From the NCBI GenBank assembly GCA_013002165.1, contig JABDKO010000250.1, forward strand, positions 1-59,189: a DNA stretch of 59,189 nt, given 5' to 3'. The notes under the pieces were generated by a model. It had not been told where the DNA came from, did not search any database, and saw only the letters and a program-made list of their open reading frames with translations. A program made the position numbers and the translations under genes. The DNA is from Rhodothermales bacterium. Lineage in GTDB: Bacteria > Bacteroidota > Rhodothermia > Rhodothermales > JABDKH01. Shown here piece by piece: positions 37,156-45,398 of the stretch (positions within the stretch are counted from its first letter, which is position 1; each line of letters opens with the position of its first letter).

Positions 37156-38157
37156 CTATTCGACAACACCTATCTCTACCGTATCACTTCCGATGTCGGC
37201 CAGTATCTGCCGGGCCAGCCCGGCCTCGTTCTCCGCAACGACCATCACCAGGCCAATTCCCAGGTTGAAAGCCCTGCGCATGTCATTTTCCGGCACGCTG
37301 CCAAGATCCTTGATCAACTTGAATATCGGCGGAACTACCCAAGAGGAATAGTCGATGTTTGCCTTAAGTCCCTTGACGATCCTTGCCGTGTTGCCGGGGA
37401 TGCCGCCACCTGTAACGTGAACCAACCCATGCAGCCATGGCTCCTGTCGGACCAACCGGATTTCTTTCAGATAAGACCTGTGAACGGCGAGGAGTGCCTC
37501 ACCCACACTCTTTCCTGCAAGTGCGTCCGGCGTATCGGTGTGCTCGAAATGTTCAAACAACACTTTGCGGGCAAGTGAATATCCGTTCGTGTGCAATCCT
37601 GTGGACGGAAGACCGATCAGTCGGTCTCCTTTTCTAACCTTCTCGCCACTGACAATATGCTTTTTTTCTACTACGCCTACTACTGTTCCTGCAAGATCAT
37701 ACTCACCATCCTTGTACATTCCCGGCATTTCAGCAGTCTCGCCACCGATCAGAGCACAGCCATTCTCGCGGCAAGCTATCACAAAACCTTTGACAACCTC
37801 CCTGCCGACATCCGGGCTTAGCTTTCCTGTGGCGAAGTAGTCCAGAAAGAACAAGGGGTCAGCGCCGCATACCGCAATATCATTGACACAATGATTAACC
37901 AGGTCCTGCCCTACTGTGTCGTGCGTTCCCGATCGAAACGCTACTTTCAGTTTGGTCCCGACGCCATCTACCGAGGATACAAGGACCGGCTCCTCATAGT
38001 CTGAAGAATTGAATTGAAAGAGTCCACCGAATGAGCCAATGTCGGTGAGCACTTCCGGTCTGAAGGTTGAGCGGACGAGCGGTTTGATGCTATCGACCAG
38101 CTCGTCGCCGGCATCAATGCTGACACCAGAATCTTCGTAGGTAATCGATTTTGACAC
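37156..38157 (-). CDS. purM: phosphoribosylformylglycinamidine cyclo-ligase
   Basis: AIR synthetase, the fifth step of de novo purine synthesis, ATP-dependent. About 333 residues. Family marks: ITYEDSGVSIDAGDELV, LVSSVDGVGTKLKVA, VNDIAVCGADPLFFLDYFATG, GGETAEMPGMY, GDRLIGLPSTGLHTNGYSLAR and HVTGGGIPGN. The start is placed at GTG 38157 because this gives the family-typical beginning just before SITYEDSG; an ATG at 38193 and TTG at 38208 would add hydrophobic residues not seen in PurM. An unknown protein gene lies upstream, and plsY downstream. Confidence 0.95.
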   Translation of the reverse strand: MSKSITYEDSGVSIDAGDELVDSIKPLVRSTFRPEVLTDIGSFGGLFQFNSSDYEEPVLVSSVDGVGTKLKVAFRSGTHDTVGQDLVNHCVNDIAVCGADPLFFLDYFATGKLSPDVGREVVKGFVIACRENGCALIGGETAEMPGMYKDGEYDLAGTVVGVVEKKHIVSGEKVRKGDRLIGLPSTGLHTNGYSLARKVLFEHFEHTDTPDALAGKSVGEALLAVHRSYLKEIRLVRQEPWLHGLVHVTGGGIPGNTARIVKGLKANIDYSSWVVPPIFKLIKDLGSVPENDMRRAFNLGIGLVMVVAENEAGLARQILADIGSDTVEIGVVE

Positions 38158-38245
38158 GGCAGCAGTTGCAGTAAATGACCAGATGATCGCCATTAGGCGC
38201 TGTTGCAATTTACGAGACTAATGACGCCGGTTGCTCAAATTGGCG

Positions 38246-38917
38246 TTAAGATTTGAATGTTGCCCGTCCAAATCTCGCCAGAAGTGAAATTTGCATATGA
38301 TGATAGAATCCGATTCTCGTTTTCGATACGTCGATGTCGAAATTGGATTTTTCCGCCTGCCTCAGAAGCTCAAGCACAACGAGAACTGATCTTTTCAACT
38401 CAACCCGGTATTTCCCGGGCAGATCTCTTGCAAGCGTCATTCCGTCTGCCAGGTAATTCTTGGCCCGGACAGACTCACGCCACATTGAGCGTTCGTTGCG
38501 ATCCCCAAAGACATTCACACCCGATTGGCTTTCGGCCCGGTGGTTCAATATCCGCCTTGCGTAAAAGAACCCCTTTGCAAGATCATCGACCATGACCAAC
38601 TGCCATTCGCTACGGATGTCCGCAATACCGGCAAGCAAACGTCCAAGCGCAATCGCATAGTGCTTGATCCACTCGGAAGCTACTCCGGGCTCCGCATCAA
38701 ACGGGTACGAATTCAGTGGCGTCGTCGCCACCGATTTCAGGTACTCGTGAGAGTCAGGAATAAAATCCAACTCTTCCTCCAGAGCGGATCGGAGCTCCGT
38801 CAATTCAGATTCCGGGGCGTTTTGCGAGGCACGCTCGTGAAGTCGCCAGATACGATCTGCCAGTTCCGCCCGAGCCGCGGTCCATGGTCTATTTCTAAAC
38901 GGATCTTCCTGGGACAT
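38246..38917 (-). CDS. uncharacterised helical protein
   Basis: 223 residues from the ATG at 38917 (an in-frame GTG at 38950 is less likely). No signal peptide or membrane segment. It is predicted all-helical with many charged residues. The C-terminal half (WRESVRAKNYLADGMTLARDL, then RVELKRSVLVVLELLRQAEKSNFDIDVSKTRI) recalls the last helices of squalene/phytoene-synthase-like folds, but the Asp-rich DxxxD substrate motifs are absent, so I do not claim that function. It lies 88 nt upstream of purM on the same strand, and its operon partners are otherwise unclear. Confidence 0.6.
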   Translation of the reverse strand: MSQEDPFRNRPWTAARAELADRIWRLHERASQNAPESELTELRSALEEELDFIPDSHEYLKSVATTPLNSYPFDAEPGVASEWIKHYAIALGRLLAGIADIRSEWQLVMVDDLAKGFFYARRILNHRAESQSGVNVFGDRNERSMWRESVRAKNYLADGMTLARDLPGKYRVELKRSVLVVLELLRQAEKSNFDIDVSKTRIGFYHHMQISLLARFGRATFKS

Positions 38918-38992
38918 AACTGAAAGCGGGGCAGGCGCGACTGGATCCACACTTACCCCGCTTTGACCAGGAGGATCCTGGATACGCGGGTC

Positions 38993-39105
38993 TAGTCCAG
39001 TGCATACTGAATACCGCCAGTAAGAACGAAGTCTGTCTCAAGCTGTGGTCCGTCGAGCGTGCTGCAGATCCTTCGGACGCCAAAAATCAGAAAATATTGC
39101 AGAAA
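38993..39105 (-). pseudogene. possible 3' remnant of an outer-membrane barrel gene
   Basis: In the 354-nt space between two minus-strand genes, one reading frame ends with a segment resembling the last strands of outer-membrane barrels: roughly FLIFGVRR, then LDGPQLETDFVLTGG, then IQYALD followed by TAG. No start codon and no longer coding frame exist, and a hairpin terminator precedes the segment. It could be the tail of a decayed gene. It could also be chance, as the segment is only about 37 codons. The rest of this gap, apart from the hairpin, shows nothing I recognise. Confidence 0.25.
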
Positions 39106-39108
39106 ATG

Positions 39109-39144
39109 AAAAGGCCCAGTCTCCCACCATGGACCGGGCCTTTT
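39109..39144 (-). terminator. intrinsic terminator, possibly bidirectional
   Basis: Perfect 9-bp inverted repeat: AAAAGGCCC at 39109-39117 and GGGCCTTTT at 39136-39144 with an 18-nt loop. On the minus strand the second arm is followed by a T-rich run (TTTTCATTTT); on the plus strand a T6 run lies at 39151-39156. It lies about 130 nt downstream of the enoyl-CoA hydratase stop, so it probably closes the cysteine desulfurase-to-hydratase transcript. Confidence 0.8.
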
Positions 39145-39271
39145 CCGCCGTTTTTTAGATATGCCAAGTTTAGAAGTGCAACCGTACTAGGACGGCACAC
39201 GAGTAAACTTTCAGTTGTAAATATCGTGATTTTATGAAGTTAGGGCAAGTGCTCATTTGATAAATCGGTAA

Positions 39272-40066
39272 TCAGTTTTGCCAGGGTGGGGTTTTCTTGG
39301 CTAAAAACGCTGTAATTCCGGCAAGACAGTCCTCTGTAGCCCGTGCTTCGGCATTTTCTCGAGCAGCTACTTTCAGGCCGTCCGAGATGGACATCGACTG
39401 AATCTCTGCCAACAGGCGCTTTGTGCGCTCAATCGACTGTGAACTGGTCATGGTGGCGATTTCCAATGCCAGCTCCGAGACTGTGTCATCAAGGGCATCC
39501 GCACTTACAGCCATGTTTATCAGGCCCATATCGGCTGCCTCAGCCGCTTGAATCAAATGTCCGCGTAGCATCAGGTCGCGGGAATCGGCCTCGCGAAGCT
39601 TGCGCGTGACGAAAACCATGACGATTGCGGGTACAAAACCGATTCTTACCTCAGTAAAGCCCATTTTTGCTTCCTCGGATGCAATTGCAAAATCACATAC
39701 GGCTGCGAGGCCTGTACCACCTGCAATAGCATGCCCGTTGATTCGGGCAATAACAACCTTCGGGAATCGATAGATCGTCTCAAAAAGCTCAGCCAGACGT
39801 GATGAGTCCTGAAGGTTCTCATCAAATGTCGCGCTGCTCAATGCCTCTAATGCCTTCAGGTCTGCTCCTGCGGAAAACGCCGAGCCGGCACCTGTCAGGA
39901 CAACGGCTCGAACACTATCCCTTCCCTTTACCTCATTAAAAGCATTAATAAGATCTGATACCATATTGTAATTCAAAGCATTACGATTGTCAGGGTGGTT
40001 CATTGTAATGGTTGCCACCTTGTCGAAGTATTGAATTACTACACGTTTTCCGGGGTTATCTGTCAC
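39272..40066 (-). CDS. enoyl-CoA hydratase/isomerase family protein, LiuC-like
   Basis: 264-residue crotonase-fold enzyme. Oxyanion-hole segments are SAFSAGADLKAL and NGHAIAGGTGLAAVCDFAIAS. The second catalytic region reads FTEVRIGFVPAIV, keeping one of the two crotonase glutamates, whereas the first position (GGTGLA) has Gly in place of Glu. This arrangement matches 3-methylglutaconyl-CoA hydratase (LiuC) of leucine degradation better than the fatty-acid hydratase. The start is GTG at 40066, 7 nt after the thrC stop. It ends the operon before the hairpin at 39109-39144. Confidence 0.87.
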   Translation of the reverse strand: MTDNPGKRVVIQYFDKVATITMNHPDNRNALNYNMVSDLINAFNEVKGRDSVRAVVLTGAGSAFSAGADLKALEALSSATFDENLQDSSRLAELFETIYRFPKVVIARINGHAIAGGTGLAAVCDFAIASEEAKMGFTEVRIGFVPAIVMVFVTRKLREADSRDLMLRGHLIQAAEAADMGLINMAVSADALDDTVSELALEIATMTSSQSIERTKRLLAEIQSMSISDGLKVAARENAEARATEDCLAGITAFLAKKTPPWQN

Positions 40067-40073
40067 AGTAGTT

Positions 40074-41363
40074 TCAAGTGTTTGATGTCAGATCAACATT
40101 CGATACGAAATCGAAAAATTCCTCACCGGTCGAGCCACAGTGTCTGCAACTTGCGTCACCCACGAGCGATCCTTCCAACGATTCTGGTACAGGAACGATG
40201 CTGCCAGTTGCCAATTTTACGAGTTCAGGAAATTTCGCAGGGTGGGCGGTCGACAGTACAGCGGTGTTCCCTGTATTCGTGAATCGGCTTAAAGCGCCCA
40301 AACCAATAGCCGTATGCGGGTCACAGACGTATCCTGTTGTTCGAAACGACTGTCTCATAACCTCAATCGTCTCAGTGTCCGTCAAGGAGACTGCCTTGAT
40401 TGTGTCTCGCGCTTCCTCCAGGCTCATTAATCGAAGAATCCTGTCAAGGTTGGAGGGACTACCGACGTCCATTGCATTCGAAATCGTCTGAATCGTGGCC
40501 TGGTTAACTTCGTCGCCCCGCAGAAACCGCACCATTGACTCATTGGCGTTGTGGGCCGCGACAAATCGGGCGTTCAAGTTCAGCGCGCGGTTGGCGAGGA
40601 TGCCTGCGGCAAGATTGCCGAGGTTTCCGCTAGGGACCACAAAGACCGGTTGTGGATCCATTTGCATCGCCGCGTACGCATAGTAGCTCATCTGGGGTAG
40701 CAGTCGACCCACGTTGATCGAATTTGCCGACGTGGTAGGAACCGGCAGGTTCGTCATCATCAATGCCCTCTTGACCAGGGCCTGACAGTCATCAAAATCG
40801 CCGTCAACCTCGAACACAGTTACTCCTTCGCGTCTGGCGGTAAGCTGTCGGCGCTGCATATCACTAACGCCATTTGCGGGAAATAGCAGAACAACATCGA
40901 CCTTGTCCAGCCCCGCAAATGCATCGGCAACCGCACTGCCGGTATCGCCGGATGTTGCCACAATGACTCGTCGCTGACCTTCAATCTTCTCGAGTAACGT
41001 CGACAATGCTCGTGCGAGCCATCGTGCTCCGAAATCCTTGAATGATCCCGTCGGTCCGTGGCTCAATTCAATTACAAGCGAATCAAACGGTGAATCAGGT
41101 GGCAGCCTCAATATGGGCACATCGAACGTGAAAGCCGATGCCGAAATCGCCTTCTGGTCTTCGTGCGACAGCGAATTCCCGATCCATGGCTCAAGCAACC
41201 TTGTCGCCAGATCTACGAAGTCGGCTGTTGGCACTAGCTCAACTTCGGGTATAGTTTCAGGGACATAGAGACCCCCACCCGGCGGAGCACCATTTAGAAT
41301 GGCATCTGCGAACGTGGACCGTTCACCATTGACTGTGCCTTTGTAGTGTACCGGATCAGGCAT
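40074..41363 (-). CDS. thrC: threonine synthase
   Basis: 429-residue PLP enzyme converting O-phosphohomoserine to threonine. The PLP lysine is in HGPTGSFKDFGARW; ATSGDTGSAVADAF, FPANGVSDMQRRQL, NSINVGRLLPQMSYY and VPSGNLGNLAAGI are class features. The C-terminus carries a CRHCGSTGEE stretch of unknown meaning, absent from many ThrC. Its ATG overlaps the thrB stop by one base (TAATG), so the two final steps of threonine synthesis are translationally coupled. The enoyl-CoA hydratase gene follows after 7 nt. Confidence 0.96.
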   Translation of the reverse strand: MPDPVHYKGTVNGERSTFADAILNGAPPGGGLYVPETIPEVELVPTADFVDLATRLLEPWIGNSLSHEDQKAISASAFTFDVPILRLPPDSPFDSLVIELSHGPTGSFKDFGARWLARALSTLLEKIEGQRRVIVATSGDTGSAVADAFAGLDKVDVVLLFPANGVSDMQRRQLTARREGVTVFEVDGDFDDCQALVKRALMMTNLPVPTTSANSINVGRLLPQMSYYAYAAMQMDPQPVFVVPSGNLGNLAAGILANRALNLNARFVAAHNANESMVRFLRGDEVNQATIQTISNAMDVGSPSNLDRILRLMSLEEARDTIKAVSLTDTETIEVMRQSFRTTGYVCDPHTAIGLGALSRFTNTGNTAVLSTAHPAKFPELVKLATGSIVPVPESLEGSLVGDASCRHCGSTGEEFFDFVSNVDLTSNT

Positions 41364-42313
41364 TACGCGTCCAGAACTCTTGTCCCGTCTCTGTCTACAC
41401 CGACTACTCTGCCGATCGAATCCATACCTGATTCCTTACAGGCATTCGCCATCGCCACCAGAACATGCGAAGCGATCTCGTTGTCATCGGAGACGGCAAA
41501 CATGGCTGGCCCGGACCCGCTCAGGGCAGCGCCCAGAGCGCCGGCAGACAGCGCGGCCTGCTTGATATGGTCGTACCCATGCAGCAATCGGGCCCTGTAC
41601 GGTTCCGCAAGTTTATCGGTCATAATCTTCTCACCCACCATACTCCAGTCTCCGGAACCAAAGGCAGTCACCAGAAACGCCAGATTGGCACCATTGACTA
41701 CAGCATCGCGGTGATCCACACTCGAGGGCAGGATCATCCGCGCAGAGCTCGTCATAATTTGCAGATCGGGTATGATTACGGCAATGCTGAGCCCGGACGC
41801 AACATGCATTCGCTGGAACGATCGCGGATTGTCAGGTGAGACGAGGCAGAGTCCTCCGAAAAGTGCCGGCAGAACGTTGTCACCGTGTTCTACGCCGCTT
41901 GCGACACGCTCACCTTCCAGGGCCGCATTTACAAGATCGTTTTTGTCGAATGGTTCACCGAGAAGAACGTTTGCGGCGACCGCACCGGCTGCAGCGCTTG
42001 CCGCCGAGCCTCCGATCCCCGATCCAAGTGGAATACCTTTCGTAATCTCCAGCGTGAGAGATTTGCGAACGTTAGACCTTGAGAGAACCCACTTCGCCGC
42101 GACAGCGGCAGTGTTGGCCGCGGGGTCGAGTGGATAGTCAACAGGCAAGACCGGCGCGACAACGACCTCCTGGAGGTCATCATTCCGCAGGACTGCTCTG
42201 ATTCGATCGCCAAATCCCTCTATTGCAAGGCCTAGCGTATCAAATCCCGGCCCGATGTTCGACAGTGACGCTGGTCCCCAAACAGTCACGGATGAGGATC
42301 TCTCCTTATTCAT
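41363..42313 (-). CDS. thrB: homoserine kinase
   Basis: 316-residue GHMP kinase phosphorylating homoserine. The ATP-binding motif is PLGSGIGGSAASAAAGA; the N-terminal ASLSNIGPGFDTLGLA and C-terminal LGAALSGSGPAMFAV are family hallmarks. It precedes thrC with a one-base overlap and follows fbp by 24 nt. thrA/homoserine dehydrogenase is not in the window. No feedback or attenuator element for threonine was recognised upstream, but an attenuator could be missed by eye. Confidence 0.96.
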   Translation of the reverse strand: MNKERSSSVTVWGPASLSNIGPGFDTLGLAIEGFGDRIRAVLRNDDLQEVVVAPVLPVDYPLDPAANTAAVAAKWVLSRSNVRKSLTLEITKGIPLGSGIGGSAASAAAGAVAANVLLGEPFDKNDLVNAALEGERVASGVEHGDNVLPALFGGLCLVSPDNPRSFQRMHVASGLSIAVIIPDLQIMTSSARMILPSSVDHRDAVVNGANLAFLVTAFGSGDWSMVGEKIMTDKLAEPYRARLLHGYDHIKQAALSAGALGAALSGSGPAMFAVSDDNEIASHVLVAMANACKESGMDSIGRVVGVDRDGTRVLDA

Positions 42314-42337
42314 TTGGTCGAGTCCAACTGTATTGCT

Positions 42338-43372
42338 CTAGTCCGTATGCAGGCGTGATCCAGACAGGAAAGCTTCCGCGGCCAAAACCATGTCGTTGCT
42401 CCCAATGTACAACGGGACCCGCTGGTGAAGCCTGTCCGGCGTTACCTCAAGGACTCGTTGTGTCCCCGTTGACGCAAGTCCGCCAGCCTGCTCCACAATG
42501 AACGCCATTGGATTGGCCTCATACATCAATCGCAGTTTACCCTCGGGATTTTTCTCCGTCGACGGATAGATGTATAATCCGCCCTTTAGCAGGTTACGGT
42601 GAAAATCTGAAACAAATGATCCAATGTACCGGGTGCTGTACGGTCGATTGTCAACGGGATCAGTTAGCTGCATCCACTTGATGTACTCCTTTAATCCCTC
42701 CTCAAAGGAGTTATAATTACCCTCGTTTATTGAGTAACTGGTACCCTGATGGGGAATACGGATATTCGGATGGGACAAGAGGAATTCCCCGATTGATGGA
42801 TCCAGAGTAAAACCGTTGACTCCGTTGCCGGTCGTGTAGACAAACATTGTCGACGAGCCATAGACGATGTATCCGGCGGCAATTTGTTCGGTACCCGATT
42901 GAAGGGCGTCATCGAGGGATGGCTCGACCACACCGGAGGGAAGTTTGTAGATCGAAAAAATCGTACCTACGGAGACATTGACCTCGATATTGGATGAGCC
43001 GTCGAGCGGATCCAGAAGTACGATGTATTCTCCCCCTTCCTCCTGATTATTCGTCTGTAGTGGGATGGCTTCAGCATGCTCTTCAGATCCAATAAGGCAA
43101 CATTCTCCACCACGCTTCAACGCACGCACAAACTCGGAATGGGCGAGGGCATCCATTTTTTGCTGTACTTCGCCCTGAACGTTGACCATGCCGGTTGCAC
43201 CCGAGATGTCTACAAGTCCCGCCCGTCGCATATCCCGGTTTACGATTTTTCCTGCCACGCTAAGGTCTCTAATCAGTCGGGAAAAAGCTCCCGTAGACAT
43301 CGGAAACTGGTTTTGCCGTTCGATGATAAACTGTTCGAGTGTTTCGTAGTTGGCGAGCCCAACGCTGTCCAT
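42338..43372 (-). CDS. fbp: class 1 fructose-1,6-bisphosphatase
   Basis: 344-residue gluconeogenic phosphatase. Metal-binding loop DPLDGSSNIEVN and upstream IGSEEHAEAI, plus the C-terminal substrate segment RYIGSFVSDFHRNLLKGGLYIYP and KLRLMYEANPMAFIVEQAGG. The family is Mg2+-dependent and often inhibited by AMP; the N-terminal region that carries AMP contacts in some enzymes is present, but specific regulation cannot be read. It stands 24 nt upstream of thrB in the same direction, an unusual link of gluconeogenesis with threonine synthesis. Confidence 0.96.
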   Translation of the reverse strand: MDSVGLANYETLEQFIIERQNQFPMSTGAFSRLIRDLSVAGKIVNRDMRRAGLVDISGATGMVNVQGEVQQKMDALAHSEFVRALKRGGECCLIGSEEHAEAIPLQTNNQEEGGEYIVLLDPLDGSSNIEVNVSVGTIFSIYKLPSGVVEPSLDDALQSGTEQIAAGYIVYGSSTMFVYTTGNGVNGFTLDPSIGEFLLSHPNIRIPHQGTSYSINEGNYNSFEEGLKEYIKWMQLTDPVDNRPYSTRYIGSFVSDFHRNLLKGGLYIYPSTEKNPEGKLRLMYEANPMAFIVEQAGGLASTGTQRVLEVTPDRLHQRVPLYIGSNDMVLAAEAFLSGSRLHTD

Positions 43373-43459
43373 AGAGTACCTTGTTTGCTTGGCGATGAAA
43401 TTAGCGGGATATCACGGCTATCGCGAATCTGCTCACCGCATTAAATGGAATATATATTT

Positions 43460-44143
43460 TTATGCCGACTTTTCGATGTAGAGGTCAGCGGGATATCGTG
43501 TCATCAACTTTCCGGCGATTCTCCGGGTTCGTGGCAATTCAGACGCATGGTTTTCAAGATCTCTGATTAAGAGTCGTAATGATTCCAGGTCGTCAACGTC
43601 GTACCACTCCATCAACACCCTTGTTGTCAGGTTGATACTGCGCGCTCGCCCGATGGTATCTTCGAACACGTCTCCGTGACTGTAGAGCATATCTGAAAAA
43701 AGCTGTTTATGCAAACGCTTCATTCCCATCAGGTAGTAGCCTCCATCAAGACTGGGTCCGACTACCAGATCGTTGTCAGCAAGTGAAGCGAAAGCACTGT
43801 CGATCAACCCGGATTCGATGGTAGGATGATCTGTCCCTATGATGCACACTCTGTCGTAGCCGGCTGAGAACGTCTCGGCGAATGCATTGGACATTCTCTC
43901 TCCCAGTCCCTCTCCGGTCTGCTGGAAAAAGGTCTCGAGTCGAGGGTACTGTTCCGTTTCGGTTGGACCGTCGACAAGGTAGAGACGAACATCCGCGTCC
44001 ACCCGTTCATATATCTCCAGGGCGTCGTGGAGGAATGCGTCGTAAAGCTCGGCTGCTTCTGAGGGTGTCAATGGCGGGCTAAGGCGTGTTTTCACACCAC
44101 CCGGGCGTGGCACCTTCGCAAAGACAATGAGTGCCGGTCTCAT
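43460..44143 (-). CDS. TIGR04282/DUF2064 family glycosyltransferase-like protein
   Basis: 227-residue GT-A-fold protein. It begins MRPALIVFAKVPRPGGVKTRLSPPL, the nucleotide-sugar-binding start of the family, and contains GERMSNAFAETF, RVCIIGTDHPTI and LVVGPSLDGGYYLMGM. Members are annotated as arsenosugar-biosynthesis glycosyltransferases in some bacteria, but most have no proven activity. Its ATG overlaps the cysteine desulfurase stop (ATGA), implying coupled expression; the 87-nt gap before fbp may hold another promoter. No arsenic-resistance genes were seen in the window. Confidence 0.86.
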   Translation of the reverse strand: MRPALIVFAKVPRPGGVKTRLSPPLTPSEAAELYDAFLHDALEIYERVDADVRLYLVDGPTETEQYPRLETFFQQTGEGLGERMSNAFAETFSAGYDRVCIIGTDHPTIESGLIDSAFASLADNDLVVGPSLDGGYYLMGMKRLHKQLFSDMLYSHGDVFEDTIGRARSINLTTRVLMEWYDVDDLESLRLLIRDLENHASELPRTRRIAGKLMTRYPADLYIEKSA

Positions 44144-45282
44144 ACGGATGCGTTTCTTGCCGACTGCGGCCCTTCCACCATGCGATCAAGGCATTTTCCC
44201 AAAACCATCACGGCGTGGTCTACGTCCTCAACCGTATTCTGCTTTCCGAGAGACACACGGATAGATGCTGCGGCTGTGTCGGGCGCCAGGCCCGCAGCGA
44301 GAAGTACGTGGCTTGGCTCAACTGCCCCACTCGTGCAGGCAGATCCTGATGAGACGCAAACTCCTTCGACATCCAGATTCAGTATGAGCATCTCCCCATC
44401 CACAGGATTCCGATTCACCGGGGGGAAAGCCACATTCAATATGTGAGGTGCGCCGTCCTCAGTACTATTCTCAACGAAGTTGATATTATTGAGGTTGAAC
44501 AAACCCTCCCGAAGGCGTCGACGAAGGAGCCTGCATTGAGAATTCCATTCCTCTTTCTCACTGGTTGCCTTTTCCAGTGCACGAGCGAACCCGACAATAC
44601 CGGCAACGTTCTCTGTCCCGCCTCTCCGCCCGCGTTCCTGCGAGCCGCCTTTGATAATCTCTGAGTACGGAGTACCCGCGCGGACATACAACAAGCCACA
44701 TCCCTTGGGCCCGCCAATCTTATGAGCGGACAGTGTCATGAGGTCTGCCTTCACCACCGGAATGCGGATGTCGAGAAGGCCCGCAGCCTGAACAGCATCT
44801 ACGTGGAGGACTCCATCATGTTGATGTAATCGATCGGCTATCAACGCGACATCGTTGACAGCGCCCGTCTCATTGTTTACCAGCATGACGGTAGCAGCCT
44901 GGACGGCATCGAGTATACGTGAGTCTGCATCAACTCGTGCCGAGCTGTCGACGGGCAGCCACCGCACTGAATGGTCCTCGAGCGGTGTCAATACAGCTTT
45001 GTGTTCGGCCGGTGAGGATGCGATCGGGCCCGGTTCAAGACAATGAACAGCCAGATTATCCGCTTCCGTGCCGCCCGAGGTAAAGATGATTTCCGACGGC
45101 TCACATTCGAGTACACGAGCGACTCGTTCCCGAGAATCTTCTATTGCATACCGCGCCTTTCTGCCCATCGCGTGAACCGACGACGGATTGCCGTACTGGT
45201 CGCGCAGAAAAGGGAGCATGGCTTCAAGGACCTCACCATCAAGTGGTGTAGTCGACGCGTTATCCAGGTATACTCGCTTCAT
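44140..45282 (-). CDS. cysteine desulfurase, NifS/IscS family
   Basis: About 380 residues from the ATG at 45282, which starts the family's MKRVYLDNASTTPLD; an upstream in-frame start adds 14 residues without support. PLP enzyme releasing sulfur from cysteine for Fe-S clusters or thio-modification. PLP lysine in LSAHKIGGPKGCGLLYV; the persulfide cysteine is in VSSGSACTSG. It is the first gene of a run leading to the threonine genes and is divergent from murA, with 116 nt between the starts. Whether it serves Fe-S assembly or tRNA thiolation cannot be told. Confidence 0.93.
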   Translation of the reverse strand: MKRVYLDNASTTPLDGEVLEAMLPFLRDQYGNPSSVHAMGRKARYAIEDSRERVARVLECEPSEIIFTSGGTEADNLAVHCLEPGPIASSPAEHKAVLTPLEDHSVRWLPVDSSARVDADSRILDAVQAATVMLVNNETGAVNDVALIADRLHQHDGVLHVDAVQAAGLLDIRIPVVKADLMTLSAHKIGGPKGCGLLYVRAGTPYSEIIKGGSQERGRRGGTENVAGIVGFARALEKATSEKEEWNSQCRLLRRRLREGLFNLNNINFVENSTEDGAPHILNVAFPPVNRNPVDGEMLILNLDVEGVCVSSGSACTSGAVEPSHVLLAAGLAPDTAAASIRVSLGKQNTVEDVDHAVMVLGKCLDRMVEGPQSARNASV

Positions 45283-45398
45283 GCAAACTTGCTTAAAAGT
45301 GTCACGAACGGAGTCGAAACCCATAAGATTCCCACCATGAACAATAAGCCCCGTGCAGCGTTTTGCAAAACATCCATTTTCTCCACAAGCCCACCACT

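Noticed and set aside
38246-38917. Phytoene/squalene synthase
   Set aside because: No Asp-rich substrate motif (DxxxD) is present, so the claim would overreach.
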